A DNA stretch of 64,000 nucleotides from Dipteris shenzhenensis (lineage: Eukaryota; Polypodiophyta; Polypodiopsida; Gleicheniales). Numbering within the stretch: the first letter of the stretch is position 1; each line of letters opens with the position of its first letter. A program made the translations under genes and the position numbers. Positions 22,738 to 35,520 of this stretch are shown in pieces. The stretch lies in assembly GCA_047967505.1 (NCBI GenBank), contig CM106538.1; one strand, given 5' to 3'. The notes beneath the pieces are model-generated. The model was not told the origin of the DNA, ran no database searches, and was given only the letters and a program-made list of their open reading frames with translations.

Positions 22738-24493
22738 GCCAGAGACTAAATCACTGAACAAATTAGCAGCCCCTGTCCGAAGTGCTGCTTGGACAGACAC
22801 GAGGTATATATTAAGGTGAAATTTTGTGTACAAACGTCTTCATTGATGTAGTTGATCATCTTGTCTTTTGATTCGTCGAGGTTTTTGCATATTCCAGCTA
22901 CCGTATAGTTTTTCCTAACCTTTTCGATGTAAAGAGGGTGGTCTGTGTATCTAATCTGGAAGGCTTCTGCCTGGAGATGAGGATGCTTGCTTGCAACAAG
23001 AGCTCCCCACAAAGGCTCTGAGCAGAATTATTGACTTTATCCTTTGCAGAAAATGATAAACAGCTGTCTTTGATCGAGGTGATCTATGGATAGATTAAAC
23101 TGTCTTATGGTTCTTATGCTCTTCTTTTGCACAATGTTCCAAGGCGTGGACATTGCACACGCTCACTAATTTAATGTAGCTAAAGTCGATTTTCGCCTAC
23201 AAAGATCTCATTCTGGTAATACTTATAATCTAGTAGACCTTTGTTTCCCAGTTTTGCCGTCTGTCTTCCATCAGAACTGAAATTTGGAACATGATCTGCA
23301 AAGTGTTTTTATTCGATGCTACTGCAGGCGAGGATTCTTACAAGAGATAAGCACATCCAAACTCGATAGTCACGCGAGAGGAAATGTTACATCTACGTTG
23401 AGGTTTAGCACTCGGGCAATGTTGGGTTGTGGTCTATGATTTCAGGTGCGTACATATGCATGCCATATCCAATCTTAGGGTTAGCTCGAACGTTCATTTA
23501 GTAGATAATATGGGAACAAAATTACCTTGTTTCGTGGTGTTTGGATTCTTAATTGGACTCTCGACATAAAAATCCTAATCATGTTTCCATAAAATGCAAG
23601 CGGTCTATGCGTATAATATTATTGTACTTGTTAGCGTAAGGCATTGGTAATGGAATCGCTTGAGTTTTGTTAAGGCCCTCTCTATTCCTTAGTAGTTGTG
23701 CTAGGTTCAATTACAATTAGTGCTACCCACATTTTTTCTTGGAGTTGGTTGCTTTTTCTATATGTGGTCTATGCCTTTGTTGTTTCCTAATTTTTGTGTT
23801 GAACTTGAGTGAGTGTGTTAGCTTTTTGCTCCACACTTTCTTATGGACTTTTATTTTTGGATCTTCCTTCTCATATAACTGGCTCCTATGTTCTGGGTTC
23901 CCCTAAATGCTGATCTCACAAAGAATATGTGCCATTCTTTTAAGTGGGTAACCAAATGATACTTACATTGGCTTTCGTATATCTTTATGATTTCATGCTC
24001 TTTCCTTCTAATTTTATCAAATCTAGTTAGTCTTTAAGCTATGGTATGTAGCTCATTTGTAGAGCTCCTTTTTTTGTTGGTCAAGCTTCTTTGGTTTGTT
24101 GTTGCATACCTAGGAGTGGTTCGCTTTTGTTGGTCAATCTGGGTTTGCTTCATTTATGTATGCTTTATTTTTTCTTACTGATCAACATTGGGAAAATGAG
24201 TTATTTGTCGTTCCCATCTTATTCTATGGTTGGGATGACCGGATTTGAGAAGAAATCCAAATTCTGGATATATCAGTGTTTCAATCTAGCATACTGGATC
24301 ACACAAAGCTAAAACTTTGTCATCATCCAACCCCCTTTTATTTCTTGCTTCTCACACTGTTGAACTCTTTGCTACCCCTATTGCCAACCCTAGCATAAAC
24401 CTTGCTAGGAGAGTTATAGTCATTAAGGCTAACTCAATCAAACTTCCACTCATTCGAGCATTGAAGATGCCATAACCCTAACATGCAATTGTG

Positions 24494-24752
24494 AGAATGG
24501 TTGGAATCATGATAATAGTTATTTTCTACAAAAAGGGTAGACACAAAAATCATAAGGGCTGCCAAGGAGAGATTTTGGCAGCTTTCAAGGAAGCAATTTC
24601 CCACAGGAATTGAAGAATGGTTGTAAATATAGTCCTTTTCTATAAATAGGCTAGACATAGAAGTCATAAGGACTCAAAAGTCATAGCGTTGAAACTACCA
24701 TGGAGAGCCTTTGTTAGCTTTCAAGGAATAAAGTTCAACATAGGAATTGAAG
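24494..24752. repeat. Diverged ~120-135 bp tandem duplication
   Basis: Copy 1 (24,494-24,614) and copy 2 (24,615-24,752) both run from GAATGGTTG through TTTTCTA, GGCTAGACA or GGGTAGACA, GTCATAAGG or ATCATAAGG, AGCTTTCAAGGAA and AGGAATTGAAG. Copy 2 carries a small insertion in its middle. Substitutions are frequent, so the event is old. Confidence 0.75.
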
Positions 24753-25199
24753 ATATAGGTTTTGCAAGCATCACCACTCCTCCTTCTCATGTCTCCAACT
24801 TGCTTTTACTAGATTCCATGCCTCTTCTACTAGATTCATTGTCAAGATCGTGCACTTGATCTTGAGAGATATCCACAACATAGCTACACTAGTGCCCTCA
24901 AAATGTGAAGCAGCAACAGTCTCTTAACTTGAAAGCATTCCATCCTTCTTGCCCCACTATTTAGCACACATATTCTATATCTCCAGTTAACGTGGGATAG
25001 AGTACCTTGATATCAAGTTAGTCTCTCAAATTTACTTAATGGTTAGATTGGTAGATTTATCACCTAAGAGATAATATTGGCTATTTGATCTTACCTTCTT
25101 CATTTATTTATTCACAAAAATAGAGCTATTTGTGGTTCAAGAGTTAGCAAAATTCAAAAATACATTAGTGAAGCAATTGATTTCACATCCAAAGCTTTG

Positions 25200-25470
25200 A
25201 GTATAAAAATTCAAATCATTAGCCTAGTACTTTTGCTAGTTGCAATTGCAATATTTTGCTTGTTTAATGGATCAAACACTCTTACGATCCTTAAGCCATG
25301 GTAGGTAAGATTAGAATGCCTGGAAATCTTTCAGCACAAAAATTCAAATCACTATCCTAGCACTTATGCTAGTATGGAGGTCATTTACAATGGTGATATT
25401 TTTCATACACTGAACCCTACAGTCCTAAATTCATGGTAGGCAACACCATCCACTAACAAAATCCCTTGTA
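25200..25470. repeat. Diverged ~134-bp tandem duplication
   Basis: AAAAATTCAAATCA followed by CCTAGTACTTTTGCTAGT or CCTAGCACTTATGCTAGT occurs at about 25,206 and 25,340. A second matching block (CATGGTAGG) lies about 90 bp into each copy. Similarity is partial. Confidence 0.6.
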
Positions 25471-28399
25471 AACTAAGAGACTTTTCAAATTTTTGGAAAG
25501 TGCCGAATCTATTCTCTTGAGTAGGTGTTGTTCTTGGTATATTGGTTGATAAAGTGTTTAACACCTTGCTTTGCATCAAAGCAATAGCATCCAAGGCTAT
25601 TAGAGTTGTACTCAAATATTTATGGAAACTAATTCTAAGACTATGGTAGAATTATTGTTGTCTACCCCTTGTCTACCAATTATTTTTCTTTTGTAAATTA
25701 ACAAATTTCTATATTGATTGATTTTGTTTTCTTTGCAAATTACTATAATCAGCATAAAGTTCATGGACTAAAAGTATACTCGGCTATGCTCCATTTATTT
25801 CATGGCTAGCAAGTTGAGGTAATGATAGAGTGTGCAATGGAGACTATTTATTAATAGGCTTACAAAGCCACATTCCTTACCTTTGGAAAACTTTTGGGCC
25901 AATATAGGGAATTCCACTAAGGTAAGATCCAAAAGTATAGAAAGAACCTATATTGTTTTGTTAATCCTTACCTTACTTGCCTCTCCTCATGCATCATCCC
26001 TTTGCTAAGGCTCTATAAGGACAAAGCTCTCTCACCTCCTTATAGCCCCTCTGCCCTTCATCTCTCTCTTAGAATACTCACCTGTCATGTGGTCATTTAC
26101 TAGTTTATTCCCTTAAGCAAAGCTACCTTAGCTACATGAGGTATCCTTACAAACAAAAATTTGTGTTGGATAGATATAAAGCTTCTTGTTATTTATATAT
26201 AATTTAGACATAGCTAGAATAGATTGAAAGAAATACAAAAAAGATTTATTCAAGCTAGCCATCCCATTGAATGCAATGATTTGATGTGTGGATGTGTCTT
26301 CTTACCTTGCCACCATTTCCTTGTTATAGATCATTTAATATTGTAGCACAAGTTAGAAGAGTGGTGGCAATGCATGATGCATGTGCGGTCTATAGAAATC
26401 ATTGTGTAGGTTGGAATGTTTGTTCTAATACTTGCAAACTACATAGTGAATACATTGAATTTCACAAATTTCAAGATACTTAAATTTTTGCTTTTTCAAA
26501 TGTTTGATGCCTTTACCTTGTGGTATGCTATTTTTTAAAATTTTGAGCAAAAGAAGTATTTGTATTAACTTGTGGTATGCTTTTTACTTTGTGTAGTTGT
26601 AGCTCAAGTGCATTTGTGTATATGGTTTAATGCTAGAACCATTGAAGTCAAGAATAAAGTAAGAAAGAAATCAAGCAAGCTATTGCAAAAATAAAGAAAA
26701 GGTTATGAGACAAATGGCATCGCTAAAGATCAACTACATGCCAAGCTTGATTTTTGATTTGTCACATGTTCCCTAGATTATAGAAAAGGTTTGTTGAACT
26801 CTTTGGCTAATGTGTGTATCACATAGACCAAAACAATGGGCAGTCAGGCTGATTCATCAACATGATTTTGGCATAATGTCACCCACAAAAACGATACATG
26901 TGTGTACGAAGAGATATTAGCATACAAGAAATACAATGAACATGTGCATAAATCTCCTTTAAGACTCCCGCATTCATGCATACACATGTAGAGCTCATGC
27001 TCATGCTCATTATCACACACATAGATACACACGATCAAGGGTCTCCTCTTATAAGATTTCTAAAGTTGTTACTCCTCCACATTCATTGACTCTATCTTTT
27101 GTTTGCCATTTGTTTCTATCTTCTCTTTGCCATTTGGCTAGTACTATCGTAGATTTTGCCTCCCAAAACCTCAATTTTCCATCTTGATTAGATTTTTTAA
27201 CAAACTTATCTTGCAACATTTAAAAAAAATTCAATACAAAAATCTCTATTGTAAGCCAGCATTTAGTGGCTAGCTAGTAGATAAATCAACATTAGTGCCT
27301 AGATAGCAAATCAATCAAGATAAGCTATTCAAATCTACCAAGTGGACCATGAAAGAAAGAACTTAAACAAAAAAAAGGAAAGTAAAATGTTGTGTGTAGC
27401 ACACATGTACAAGTGGAGGTACGTAATAACATAGAGGTTTTCTTTTATATTCTTATCATGCCCAAGTGACCATGGCTTACATGTGAGCACTAGTAGGATC
27501 ACAACATGCACTTCTTTGACATGATGCCAATCGTATCTTTTACTTCCATTGTCATTTTGGTTTTATTTTCTTAGGCGATTTGCTAGCTTGTGCTTATATT
27601 TTCAACTTAGGAAAACCACTTTATCCTTTGTCTCTCTAATGAACATGCCTCTTCGACAATAATACTTAGAAAATAGTAGCAACTGTGCAATAATATAACC
27701 TTGGCAACTAGAGAACTCCATGAAAAGAACAAGGTGAAAAAATCTCCATCTGAAAGACTAGTTACCCAAGGATGGGTAATCAAATCAATCTAGGGGTAGT
27801 TTTGACCCTATGTTAGCAAATGTCAAATGCACAGATAACTGCAGTGAATAAGAGAACATTGTTTGTGTCTATGTGTTTCCTATTGTTTTAATATAACTTC
27901 TCCACCTTTTTGTCACTTCTCATTTAGCAAAACAAGATAGCATAAGATAAGAAGTCCCTTTTTGCACCCATTTTTTGGTCAAGTCCATAATTAAACTAAA
28001 ATACAAAAATAATAATTACACAAGGGCCCATCGTTCATTTGTCCCTTGTAAATTCTGTTGCATCCAAGCAATAGGATCTACATCAAGGAGGATAAAGGGG
28101 GTATATTCATTCCTTGTATTTTAATGTGCAAGGAACATCAAGCATGAATTGGGTTGTCCAATGAAATCATTTTGTTCAATTTCAAGTAGAGTGAAACCAA
28201 CCATATCATGTCCTTCATTAAATGTCTATTTCCAAGTCATATTTTTCCAAAATTTCATAGTATCACCATAGAAATTTCAAGTCTCTTGCACTTATAATTA
28301 CATAAACCCCATTCCATGTATCATTTCATATCACATAAGTTCCAAAAACCTCTAGTGATTCTATTCCTATTTTAGCAAAAAAGCTACACTAGACAAAGG

Positions 28400-30700
28400 T
28401 GTTGCCAAGGTTATAAAGAAGCCATAAAGTGTAGCTAGATAGTTCGGTATTACCGTGGAAGGTGTGTTCCTGTCTCCTCCTCATCAAAATGTTGGGAAAA
28501 GTGGTGGAACTCACCTACTTCAATCAAGGCAAAACAAGAGTTAGAACCATTTTCTCAAGACTCACCTGTCAATGGTTTAATATTAATGTAATTCCAACTA
28601 GAGACAAAGCTATTCTGATAACTCTGCATTGTGAGTCTATAGTACAACATGGATTAGTGAAAGGAGAATGAATACAGTAAAGCATACCAATTCTTCTAGA
28701 AAAGGAGGAGCTTAGTAAAAACAACATTCTTCCAAGGATTTTTAAATATACACCAAAAGACCAAGTTATTGTGACCACTTACAAGGTTCTCTTAATCATC
28801 TTTAGTAACATTATATCAAAGAATCCCAAATTTTTAAGGTTAATTTCATTGAGGTATAAACTATCTTGTAGAGCAGCTCCTAGCCTAGTTAAATCCCTAC
28901 AATATAAGGGGTGTTGTGGAAGATTATGAGTTATCTATACTGATTTTCAAGGGGATATCAAGTTGTGTAAGTTCCCATCCCAGGGGGAAACCTTATACAT
29001 GGATGTTTTCACTACTTTTCAAAGCTAGACCCCATGGTACCTTGACCACTCTAGTACAAAGGGAGTGATTCTAATTCAGTAGTGATTTCAACTCATGGGA
29101 CTTTGATAGTGCTAGCAGAAAGAAAGTGGTCGACCAGGTGGGTATGAAATGAGCCACATATGGAATTTAAAAATCTTTGTAGTAGATTGGCAGCTACCAC
29201 AACTCAAGTTGTAGAAGCAAGGGCCATTCCAAGCCCTTGACTAGGCAAGGAGGCCTACTTGCATGCCCGTGAAAGATATTGGTAGTAAAAGTGACATTCA
29301 GGCTGAGATTAAGAAGCATGAAGCCAGGTGCAGCAATAAACTGTAGATAAGAATAGGAGGCATCTTTGAAGGCTGGTTCATGGAGGATGATAGGTATAGT
29401 GAGACTCTAGCACAAATCAAGGTAGCCATCCCTAGCACTGAATGGCGAGGAGAAGACGGAGACAGAACACTCAGCACATGGAGTATACAAATCAAGCTTC
29501 TTTGCCAATCCTACAAGATGAAAGGACTAAGATATGGATACCTGAAGAACTCACACGAGCTCAGTTGAGCATGAAGGCAACGAAATTAGCCGAGGTCAAG
29601 GCTACTAAGAAGGATGGAAAATGGGTAGTATATTGTGAGCATGTAAAACTAAAAGCCCTTAGACTTAAACTGATGTATGGTTGCTTATTGTCTTATTTGT
29701 CAGACTACAATGTAGGTACTTTTTATAAGAACTCGAAGTCACTTTATACACTCTTTGTGAGCTGCTCGAGAATTATACCCATATTGTATTCCAAGCCTCA
29801 ATATTTGTGGATTATCTCACAAAGCACTAGAAGATTGAAGGCCTATTGCATGGCATCGATGTAGAGTGTAGGTGGATTGTCTAGCACTTCTCATTGTCGA
29901 TGAAAGTGATATTTAAGTTAACATTGTAATTGTCAACAAACTGGGCCATTACCTTAAGGTCCAAGTAGCAAGGCAATTCCTTTGCAACCATTTGTAGAGT
30001 GAGGGCTGCTAGGTATGGTTACACTTGTGGTCCTATAGGGATCTAGATAGCAAGCGGCATTGTGGTAGAACAATTTGAAGTCCTCATTGGGTTTGTAACA
30101 GAATTTGGACTACATGGCTAGACAACCCAAAGAGTCAATCCACTACTAGCCCAACAGAGAGTGATTCATCGATTGGACTAAATGCTCTATATAGAGTGGA
30201 GATGGAATGGGGGCCTCCATCTTCCTCTTCTTCATTGGGTGGCGAGTAGTTGGCTTTGCTAGCCTGATTCCTGAGATTGTAGTTGTGGTGGCTCTGACTA
30301 TTGTTGGAATTCTTCCATGTCCATCTGATCGGGGAGGGTAATTGATGGAGTATGATATGGAGAGGGAGTAGTGGAGGTGGATAGAGCAAGCAAGGTGGTA
30401 TTAACATTATATAGATTAGTCTCAAAGTCAAAGGTGGGGTTGGATTCCATAGAGTTGAGTTTGTGAAATAGGCTATCGATGAAATTGAAAGAATCTAACA
30501 TTTTGCTAGCTTTGGAGAGGATTTTTAGGAGTTGTAGAGGCTAGAAACTGAGTTTGGAAGCTTTCAAGAATTTTGGCATTTAATTTTAACAATCTTTTTT
30601 CCAAATTGCTAATTCAGTGTTTTGGTCCCAGGGGTTTCAGTCCTTGCTTTTATAGATTTTGGTAGTTCAAGTTGTTGAATTAGCGAGTAACTCAATGCGT
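28400..30700. other. Decayed coding-like DNA of unknown origin
   Basis: Both strands carry frames of 60-140 codons, including plus-strand 29,442-29,864 and minus-strand 30,135-30,431. One plus-strand reading near 28.9-29.0 kb (YKGCCGRL, VIYTDFQGDIKLCKFPSQGE) looks like former protein-coding sequence. I recognise no domain. I considered a plant pararetrovirus movement protein but could not support it. A dead retroelement of uncertain class is the most cautious reading. Confidence 0.35.
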
Positions 30701-31174
30701 TAAATTAGTAACTTAGTGGCGCTAAACTACATTGTATCCCCATGATGGCAAATTAGGATAAGATGGTGCATAGATCTAGGATCTAAATCGGCACACAGAA
30801 ATAGCCGCTATTTAGCATCACATTGAATGAGGCTTAATTCAGTGTTTTACCAAGACTTAGCCTTTCTAAGATTCTGAAGTTTGTAGACAATGTTTGGGCC
30901 TCTTATGAACCTGGTTTGGTGCCCTTCCATGTATAGGACTCCTTAATTTATCAAATTTCATGAAATTTTTCCTTGTGTTTTGCAGTGCCTGCAAGTGTTG
31001 GTGTTCTAGGAAAACTACTATTCCTGACTTCTCTAGTTTAGAAGTTTTGCTTATTTATCTTATCTTTGGATTCACTTTTTCTTTGTGAATGTCTTTTTAA
31101 GTACTTATATGTGTAGTTTGTGTATTATCTTATCAGTCTCATCCCAAAAAAAGAGAATGAGAGAGAAAAAGAAA

Positions 31175-31177
<3 letters not shown>

Positions 31178-31236
<59 letters not shown>
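31178..31236. repeat. (GA)n microsatellite
   Basis: About 29 uninterrupted GA repeats lie exactly at the end of the recognisable gypsy reverse transcriptase on the right. The repeat may mark a rearrangement junction. Confidence 0.95.
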
Positions 31237-31239
<3 letters not shown>

Positions 31240-31690
31240 ATGATATGCTTGTATTAAAGTCCACTTGAGACCCTTCAGGATCTATGGAGATCTTTAGTGA
31301 CTATCTTGATCTGGTGATAACCAGTCTTAAGCTCTATCCTACTAAAATAGGAAGAGCCTTGCATTTTATTAAAGATGTCCTCTACCCTTGGAACTACAAA
31401 TTTGTTCTAAGTCAAGAGCTTATTTAATGCACGATAGCCCACGCATATAAAAATGACGCATCCTTCTTTTGCACTAAAAGAACATGAGAATAGATTCAAA
31501 GGAGAGAAACTCCAACGTACCATTTCTTTTTCTATAAGTTCATTACATTGTGTTGTAATTTCTTCTTGTTGTGCTTGTGAAACTCTATAAGGTGGCTTAT
31601 TAGTGGTGAGCTTCTAGGCACAAGTTCAATTTTATGATCATCTTCGCCATGTGTGGGAGGAAGCTCCCCTAGAATTGTGCCAGTGGAACA
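31240..31690 (-). pseudogene. Ty3/gypsy reverse transcriptase remnant
   Basis: Minus-strand translation gives LPPTHGEDDHKIELVP, then the start of reverse transcriptase, VLLVQKKDASF, then YFSRIELKTGYHQIKIV equivalents spread over three frames. These match the order E/DHKIEL.PG..P, VL.V.KKDG..R.C.DYRALN and FS.IDL.SGYHQIR of gypsy elements. The AKEGCVIFICVGYRALN reading preserves the YRALN motif. Frameshifts and stops separate the blocks. It ends abruptly at the GA microsatellite, so the catalytic YxDD part is absent. Confidence 0.8.
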
Positions 31691-31899
31691 ATTAGCATAT
31701 TCATTTGAGAGGATTTATTGACATGTATTAGAAGAGAAAGATTCTTTGGAGATACCATCATCTTTGACAAAAATCAAGTAAGAAGAAAAAGATGACTTTA
31801 TTGATTTTTGAATAGAATCATGAGTTACAATAGGAATATTATTCCCCTTATCATTAGCTTTAATTGTAATCATCTTACCATTGTGTGAAAATTGATAAC

Positions 31900-32165
31900 T
31901 CTAGTGGGAAACCGAAAAGGTTTTGCTTCTTCTTGGGTGCTTCATGCATTTCTTGGTTGAGTAAGAAGCAACACCTCTAATTGTAAGGCTGAGTACAAGG
32001 CAACATTCACAACTACAACTGAATGTGTTTGGCTCAGACAATTGTGTGTTGATTTGGGTATAGGATAGTAGTCTGCTACCTTCATCTGTACTATGGCAAT
32101 CATAATGCTTTGGCAACTACAAAGAACACACCTTTGTGTTTTGAGGCTTGACCACCATTGACGAG
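31900..32165 (+). pseudogene. Ty1/copia RNase H remnant
   Basis: The plus strand reads ISWLSKKQH, then a degraded equivalent of the STAEAEY block. CLAQTIVC (originally CVWLRQL) and YGNHNALA.TKNT (originally CDNQSAIAL..NP) follow. This is the C-terminal RNase H of a copia polyprotein, opposite in orientation to the gypsy pieces on both sides. It must be a separate inserted fragment. Stops and frameshifts are frequent. Confidence 0.7.
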
Positions 32166-32283
32166 CTAACTTTTGGAAGTAGATAGCTACATAAAGTAGC
32201 TTAGATCATTTGATGAAATGCTCTCCACCAAAAGTTGCATCAAATTGTTGAATGGAATTTAAAATTTATCAGTGCTACTATAC

Positions 32284-33010
32284 ATACCATAAAAGTAGAG
32301 AAATATTATGATCTTCCCTCCTTCCTTCAACTTCTCATCACTGTGGTGAGAACGGCCCATGTAGAGAATTTCCTCCTTTGTTTAATATTTGGAACGAGTA
32401 GGAATTGGTCGATTTGAAGTAGATAAATAAGAGGAACTTTGCAGAGGAGATGGTGGAGAAGGAGGTCTTCTCTGTATAGTGTGAAACCTTCCTCTCTGAC
32501 TCCTTCCACTGTGGGAAGAATTAGAGGAACTTCTTTCACGATTAGGACATTGTCGCTTTGGAGAACAACTAGCACATCGTTGTCATCTACGAGCATCCTC
32601 ATATGAATACACATGCTGCTCATGAGGATCTTATTGATTAGTATGCACATGCATACCATAAAAGTAGAGAAATACTATGCACTTCCCTCCTTCCTTGAAC
32701 TTCTCCTTGTGGTGTCTCCATGTAGAGAACTCCCTCTTTTGTTTGATATTTGGACCAAGTAGGAAACAGTCCCTCTAAGTAATAAATTAGAGGGAATTGA
32801 TGGAGGAGATTGCAGAGAAGGAGATCTTCTTCATCTAGTATGAAACCTTCCTCTTGGAATCCTCCCACTGCAAGAAGAATTAGTCTAGGAACTTCTTTCA
32901 CGACTGGGCACTGCTGCTTTGGAGAATGACTAGCATGTTGTCATCGTCGAGCATCCTCATATGAATACTCATGCCTTCATGAAGATCTTATTGATTAGTA
33001 TGCTTAGAAG
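32284..33010 (-). repeat. 369-bp tandem duplication within a gypsy gag linker
   Basis: Two direct copies begin with ACCATAAAAGTAGAGAAATA at about 32,286 and 32,655 and continue to CATCCTCATATGAATAC and ATCTTATTGATTAGTATGC. On the minus strand both encode an arginine-, serine- and proline-rich linker (for example SPKRQCPNRERSSSN, RRPPSPPSP), of the kind found between gag and protease in plant gypsy elements. The duplication lies upstream, in minus-strand order, of the reverse transcriptase at 31.24-31.69 kb, so it probably belongs to the same element. The copies differ by about 15 percent and some indels. Confidence 0.75.
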
Positions 33011-34010
33011 AGAGTATGCCACCACTACATGGAGATGCTATTTCATTAGGAGACCCATTCTCTTGTGCATATGAAATAACATTATAATACTGCAATTGTG
33101 CTTAAACCGCCATTCACAAATTAGGATTAATTTGAGCCTTTTAGATTCTTCATGCCAAGTAACAAACAAATCAAATTCCTTGTGTAGAGGCTTCATCTTG
33201 TATGAGATAAACTTTGTGCCAATCCATGGCATCTCTCATAATAAATAAATAAAGAAATGTAGATCTCTCAAAATGAGAAATGTTTCCCGTGTAGCTGTTG
33301 CACATAAATGTGCATATTTGTGCTCTTCTGGTGATGTTTTAGTGAAGCTCTTAGCATGATTGCCCTTAGAAACAGATGTTGATGGAGTCCATGAGGATAG
33401 TTGGTCAGGGAATTTACTCAAGACTTTCAAAACTGTTAACTTGAAGTCTTTAATTTTGTCGACATAGGGTCAAAATTAATTCTCCAAATATTATTGACTA
33501 TAGAGGCTTCAATTTAATGTTAATGGATCAATTTTAGAGAAATTCAAAAAAATTAAGAATGCAAGAAGGATTAAATAGGCAAATTTTGCCATGATTTGAA
33601 AAACTCCAAAATTTATAAATTAAGATTTTTAGTTATTATGCTATTGTATTGAGGAGAGAGAAAGCTACAACTTTGATGCTAATGGAGGTGGTCACAAGAT
33701 TGCAGAAGCAATGTGACAACTAGAATTGAAACAAGAATTTATTTCAATAGAAATGATTTAGAATGCAAGTGGAGCCACTCCAATTGTAAGGGATGGAAAA
33801 GGGGAGCTTCTAGGAAAGAGATGCTCATGAAGTCATGCTTGTGTGTGGCAAGAAACTATCGTTTCTTGTTTCTCACTAAGGATTGGCACTCTTCCCCCAT
33901 TTTCTCCTTTCATGGATGTCCCTCCTTGATCTTAGAATGCTAGTGTTGCCTAACCGCTTTGCACTCATCATCATACCAGCATATCCCACCTCACTTGCCT
34001 TGTGTGTGGA
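33010..34010. other. Retroelement-derived stretch without a clear domain
   Basis: Minus-strand frames at 33,038-33,232 and 33,236-33,430 may belong to gag of the same gypsy element. A possible non-coding LTR or leader would lie at 33.45-33.75 kb, but I see no paired LTR. Confidence 0.3.
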
Positions 34011-34032
34011 GAAAGAAAGAAAGAAAGAAAAA
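34011..34032. repeat. (GAAA)n microsatellite
   Basis: About five GAAA units in a row. Confidence 0.9.
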
Positions 34033-34139
34033 TGTATTAACATCTTTGGGAGGCCTTGTGGGCCTATTAGACAAGATATAATCAGAAACAGTAACTCATA
34101 AAAGCCACTATGGGTTCAAGAAAAGGGCTCACTAGGGCC

Positions 34140-34421
34140 TTAACCCAGCCCTAAGTGGTGAGTGCTACTTTTTTTAATCATTATCTCCCCCCTTAAGAGG
34201 AGTGTGCATCCTTGGATTGTGCTTACCCTTTCCCAAGTAGATCGTTCTTGTGGCCTATCATTCCACTTGACTAGACATTGGCATATGAGAGAATGTCGAG
34301 TTCTTTTATAATGGAAATCTAATATCTTCTTGGGCTCATGTGATAAGGAAGATGGTTCGATAAAATCGACTAAGACTTCATCATCCACTTGGTCCGCATG
34401 CATAGAGTAGTCATGGAGCAA
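34140..34421 (-). pseudogene. Chromovirus integrase chromodomain remnant
   Basis: A 93-codon minus-strand frame includes EPKKILDFHYKRTRHS, CLVKWNDRPQERSTWER. These match the chromodomain found at the C-terminus of Ty3/gypsy chromovirus integrases (EP..ILD.R.KR...YLVKWK..P.EEATWE). That domain directs insertion to heterochromatin by binding methylated histone H3 or partners. One conserved aromatic position of the methyl-lysine cage is degraded. The rest of the integrase is not visible upstream. Its position relative to the nearby reverse transcriptase is the wrong order for a single element, so this is probably a second, older chromovirus. Confidence 0.8.
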
Positions 34422-34469
34422 ATCATTATTGAAAAAAGTAAAAAAAAAATCAGTAAAATTTGTTATTCT

Positions 34470-35520
34470 ATACTCAATTACTAGGTAGGAATATATTTTG
34501 AATTAACATACATTTACTTTTATAAATCTAAAAATCCATTTTTTAGCTTTTTTATTGAATTTTATAGGTTTTTACCTTTTTTTAAAAAGATTGTGTATGA
34601 ATGCTCCTAGTTCATTCTTGCATGTGTTGGGTTAGGACTCTTACATGCTCTTGCAAAACTAGTTATCTATCTCCAACTTCCACCATAGCTAGTGTTCACC
34701 TTGTGCATCCTATTGCCTCTTCCTCTATTGTAACTTTCTCCTAGCCTACATCTAAATGTCACCACCATCTACAAGATCCACTTCTAGTCACACGTTGCTT
34801 GAAGGCATGAGTGCCAGAAGCTTATTTCGATTTGAGATATGGCCTATCTTGCTTGACATCCTCAAAGTTCTACTATCATTTAAGGCACTTTTTCTTAGCT
34901 CCAGCCTATCCACACCTAGAAAACATAAATCTCTATCTCCAAAGCCCATTTTGGCAATTTTTGGTGTAGCAACAAGTGGAGGTTGAACACCATTTGAGAA
35001 CCTAATTATCTATGAAACTTTCTAATCAATCCTATTTCCACCAACCAAACTATGATTCGTTTTAAATTACAGCTTGGTAACTATAGTTTTTCCTATGGTT
35101 GCTTTCTAGCAACATTTCATTATTTTGCCACTTTTAATCATCTTTTGATTGACTATTTGATAGATTGCACCTGTTTGGGCATCGATTGGAGTATTTCACT
35201 AGAGTTTAGTTGTGGGATTAAGGTGTTCTACAATGTTGCATAGCTATATCATTGAGATATTGAAATTATAAAGAGGATGGTGGCTATGGTAGTCTCTTCA
35301 TAGGATACTTGTTGTAGATCTTGAGTTCTACACTTTCACCATGATGTTTGGCTGAGTTTTGGTGTTTATATGTGATTCTACATATTTTTTAATCTTCTTC
35401 AATATATTTTGGCACATTCCTTGTATCAAATTAATCTTCTATGCTCTTATTCTCTAACAAATATCTAGTTCAATCTAAAGTTCTAGGAGTGTCATTGTAT
35501 TCAAATCCAAGAAGTATTGG
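34470..35520 (+). repeat. Diverged direct repeat, left copy
   Basis: Aligns in order with 37,350-38,330. Shared blocks include AGGTAGGAATAT near the start, CATTCTTGCATG.TTTGGGTTAGGA, TTCACCTTGTGCATCCTA, GCAAGATCCACTT, GTTCTAC.ATCAT.TAAG, TTGAGTTCTACACTT, ATATTTTGGCACATT and TCAAATTAA. Identity looks around 65-70 percent with many indels. It encodes nothing recognisable. The pair could be old LTRs or a dispersed non-coding repeat. Confidence 0.75.

Larger units (their letters stand above)
21029..23600 (+). other. CpG-rich gene island of MIR166
   Basis: Base composition changes sharply here. CpG dinucleotides, rare on either side, become frequent (for example ACGTCATCCGGGCCC and AAAGCGCGATG near 21,070-21,105). 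The DNA is richer in GC until about 23.4 kb, after which it fades back to AT-rich sequence. A pyrimidine-rich stretch at about 21,365-21,600 looks like a transcribed leader. Frames of up to 184 codons here are rich in serine, proline and leucine with no domain, so I do not call a protein. The island is best explained as promoter, primary transcript and flanks of the microRNA gene within it. Splicing and transcript ends cannot be read from the sequence alone. Confidence 0.65.
23600..28400. other. Stretch without a recognisable gene
   Basis: AT-rich, CpG-poor DNA with only short frames and no recognised domain. It contains two diverged tandem duplications (24.5-24.75 kb and 25.2-25.5 kb), listed separately. 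The downstream part of the MIR166 transcript may extend into its first bases. Confidence 0.45.

Noticed and set aside
28400-30700. Possible plant pararetrovirus (movement-protein-like) remnant
   Set aside because: The reading looks coding, but no coat-protein zinc knuckle, protease or reverse transcriptase of that family is visible nearby.
31240-34140. One single gypsy element from chromodomain to reverse transcriptase
   Set aside because: On the minus strand the chromodomain would precede gag and reverse transcriptase, the reverse of gypsy gene order.
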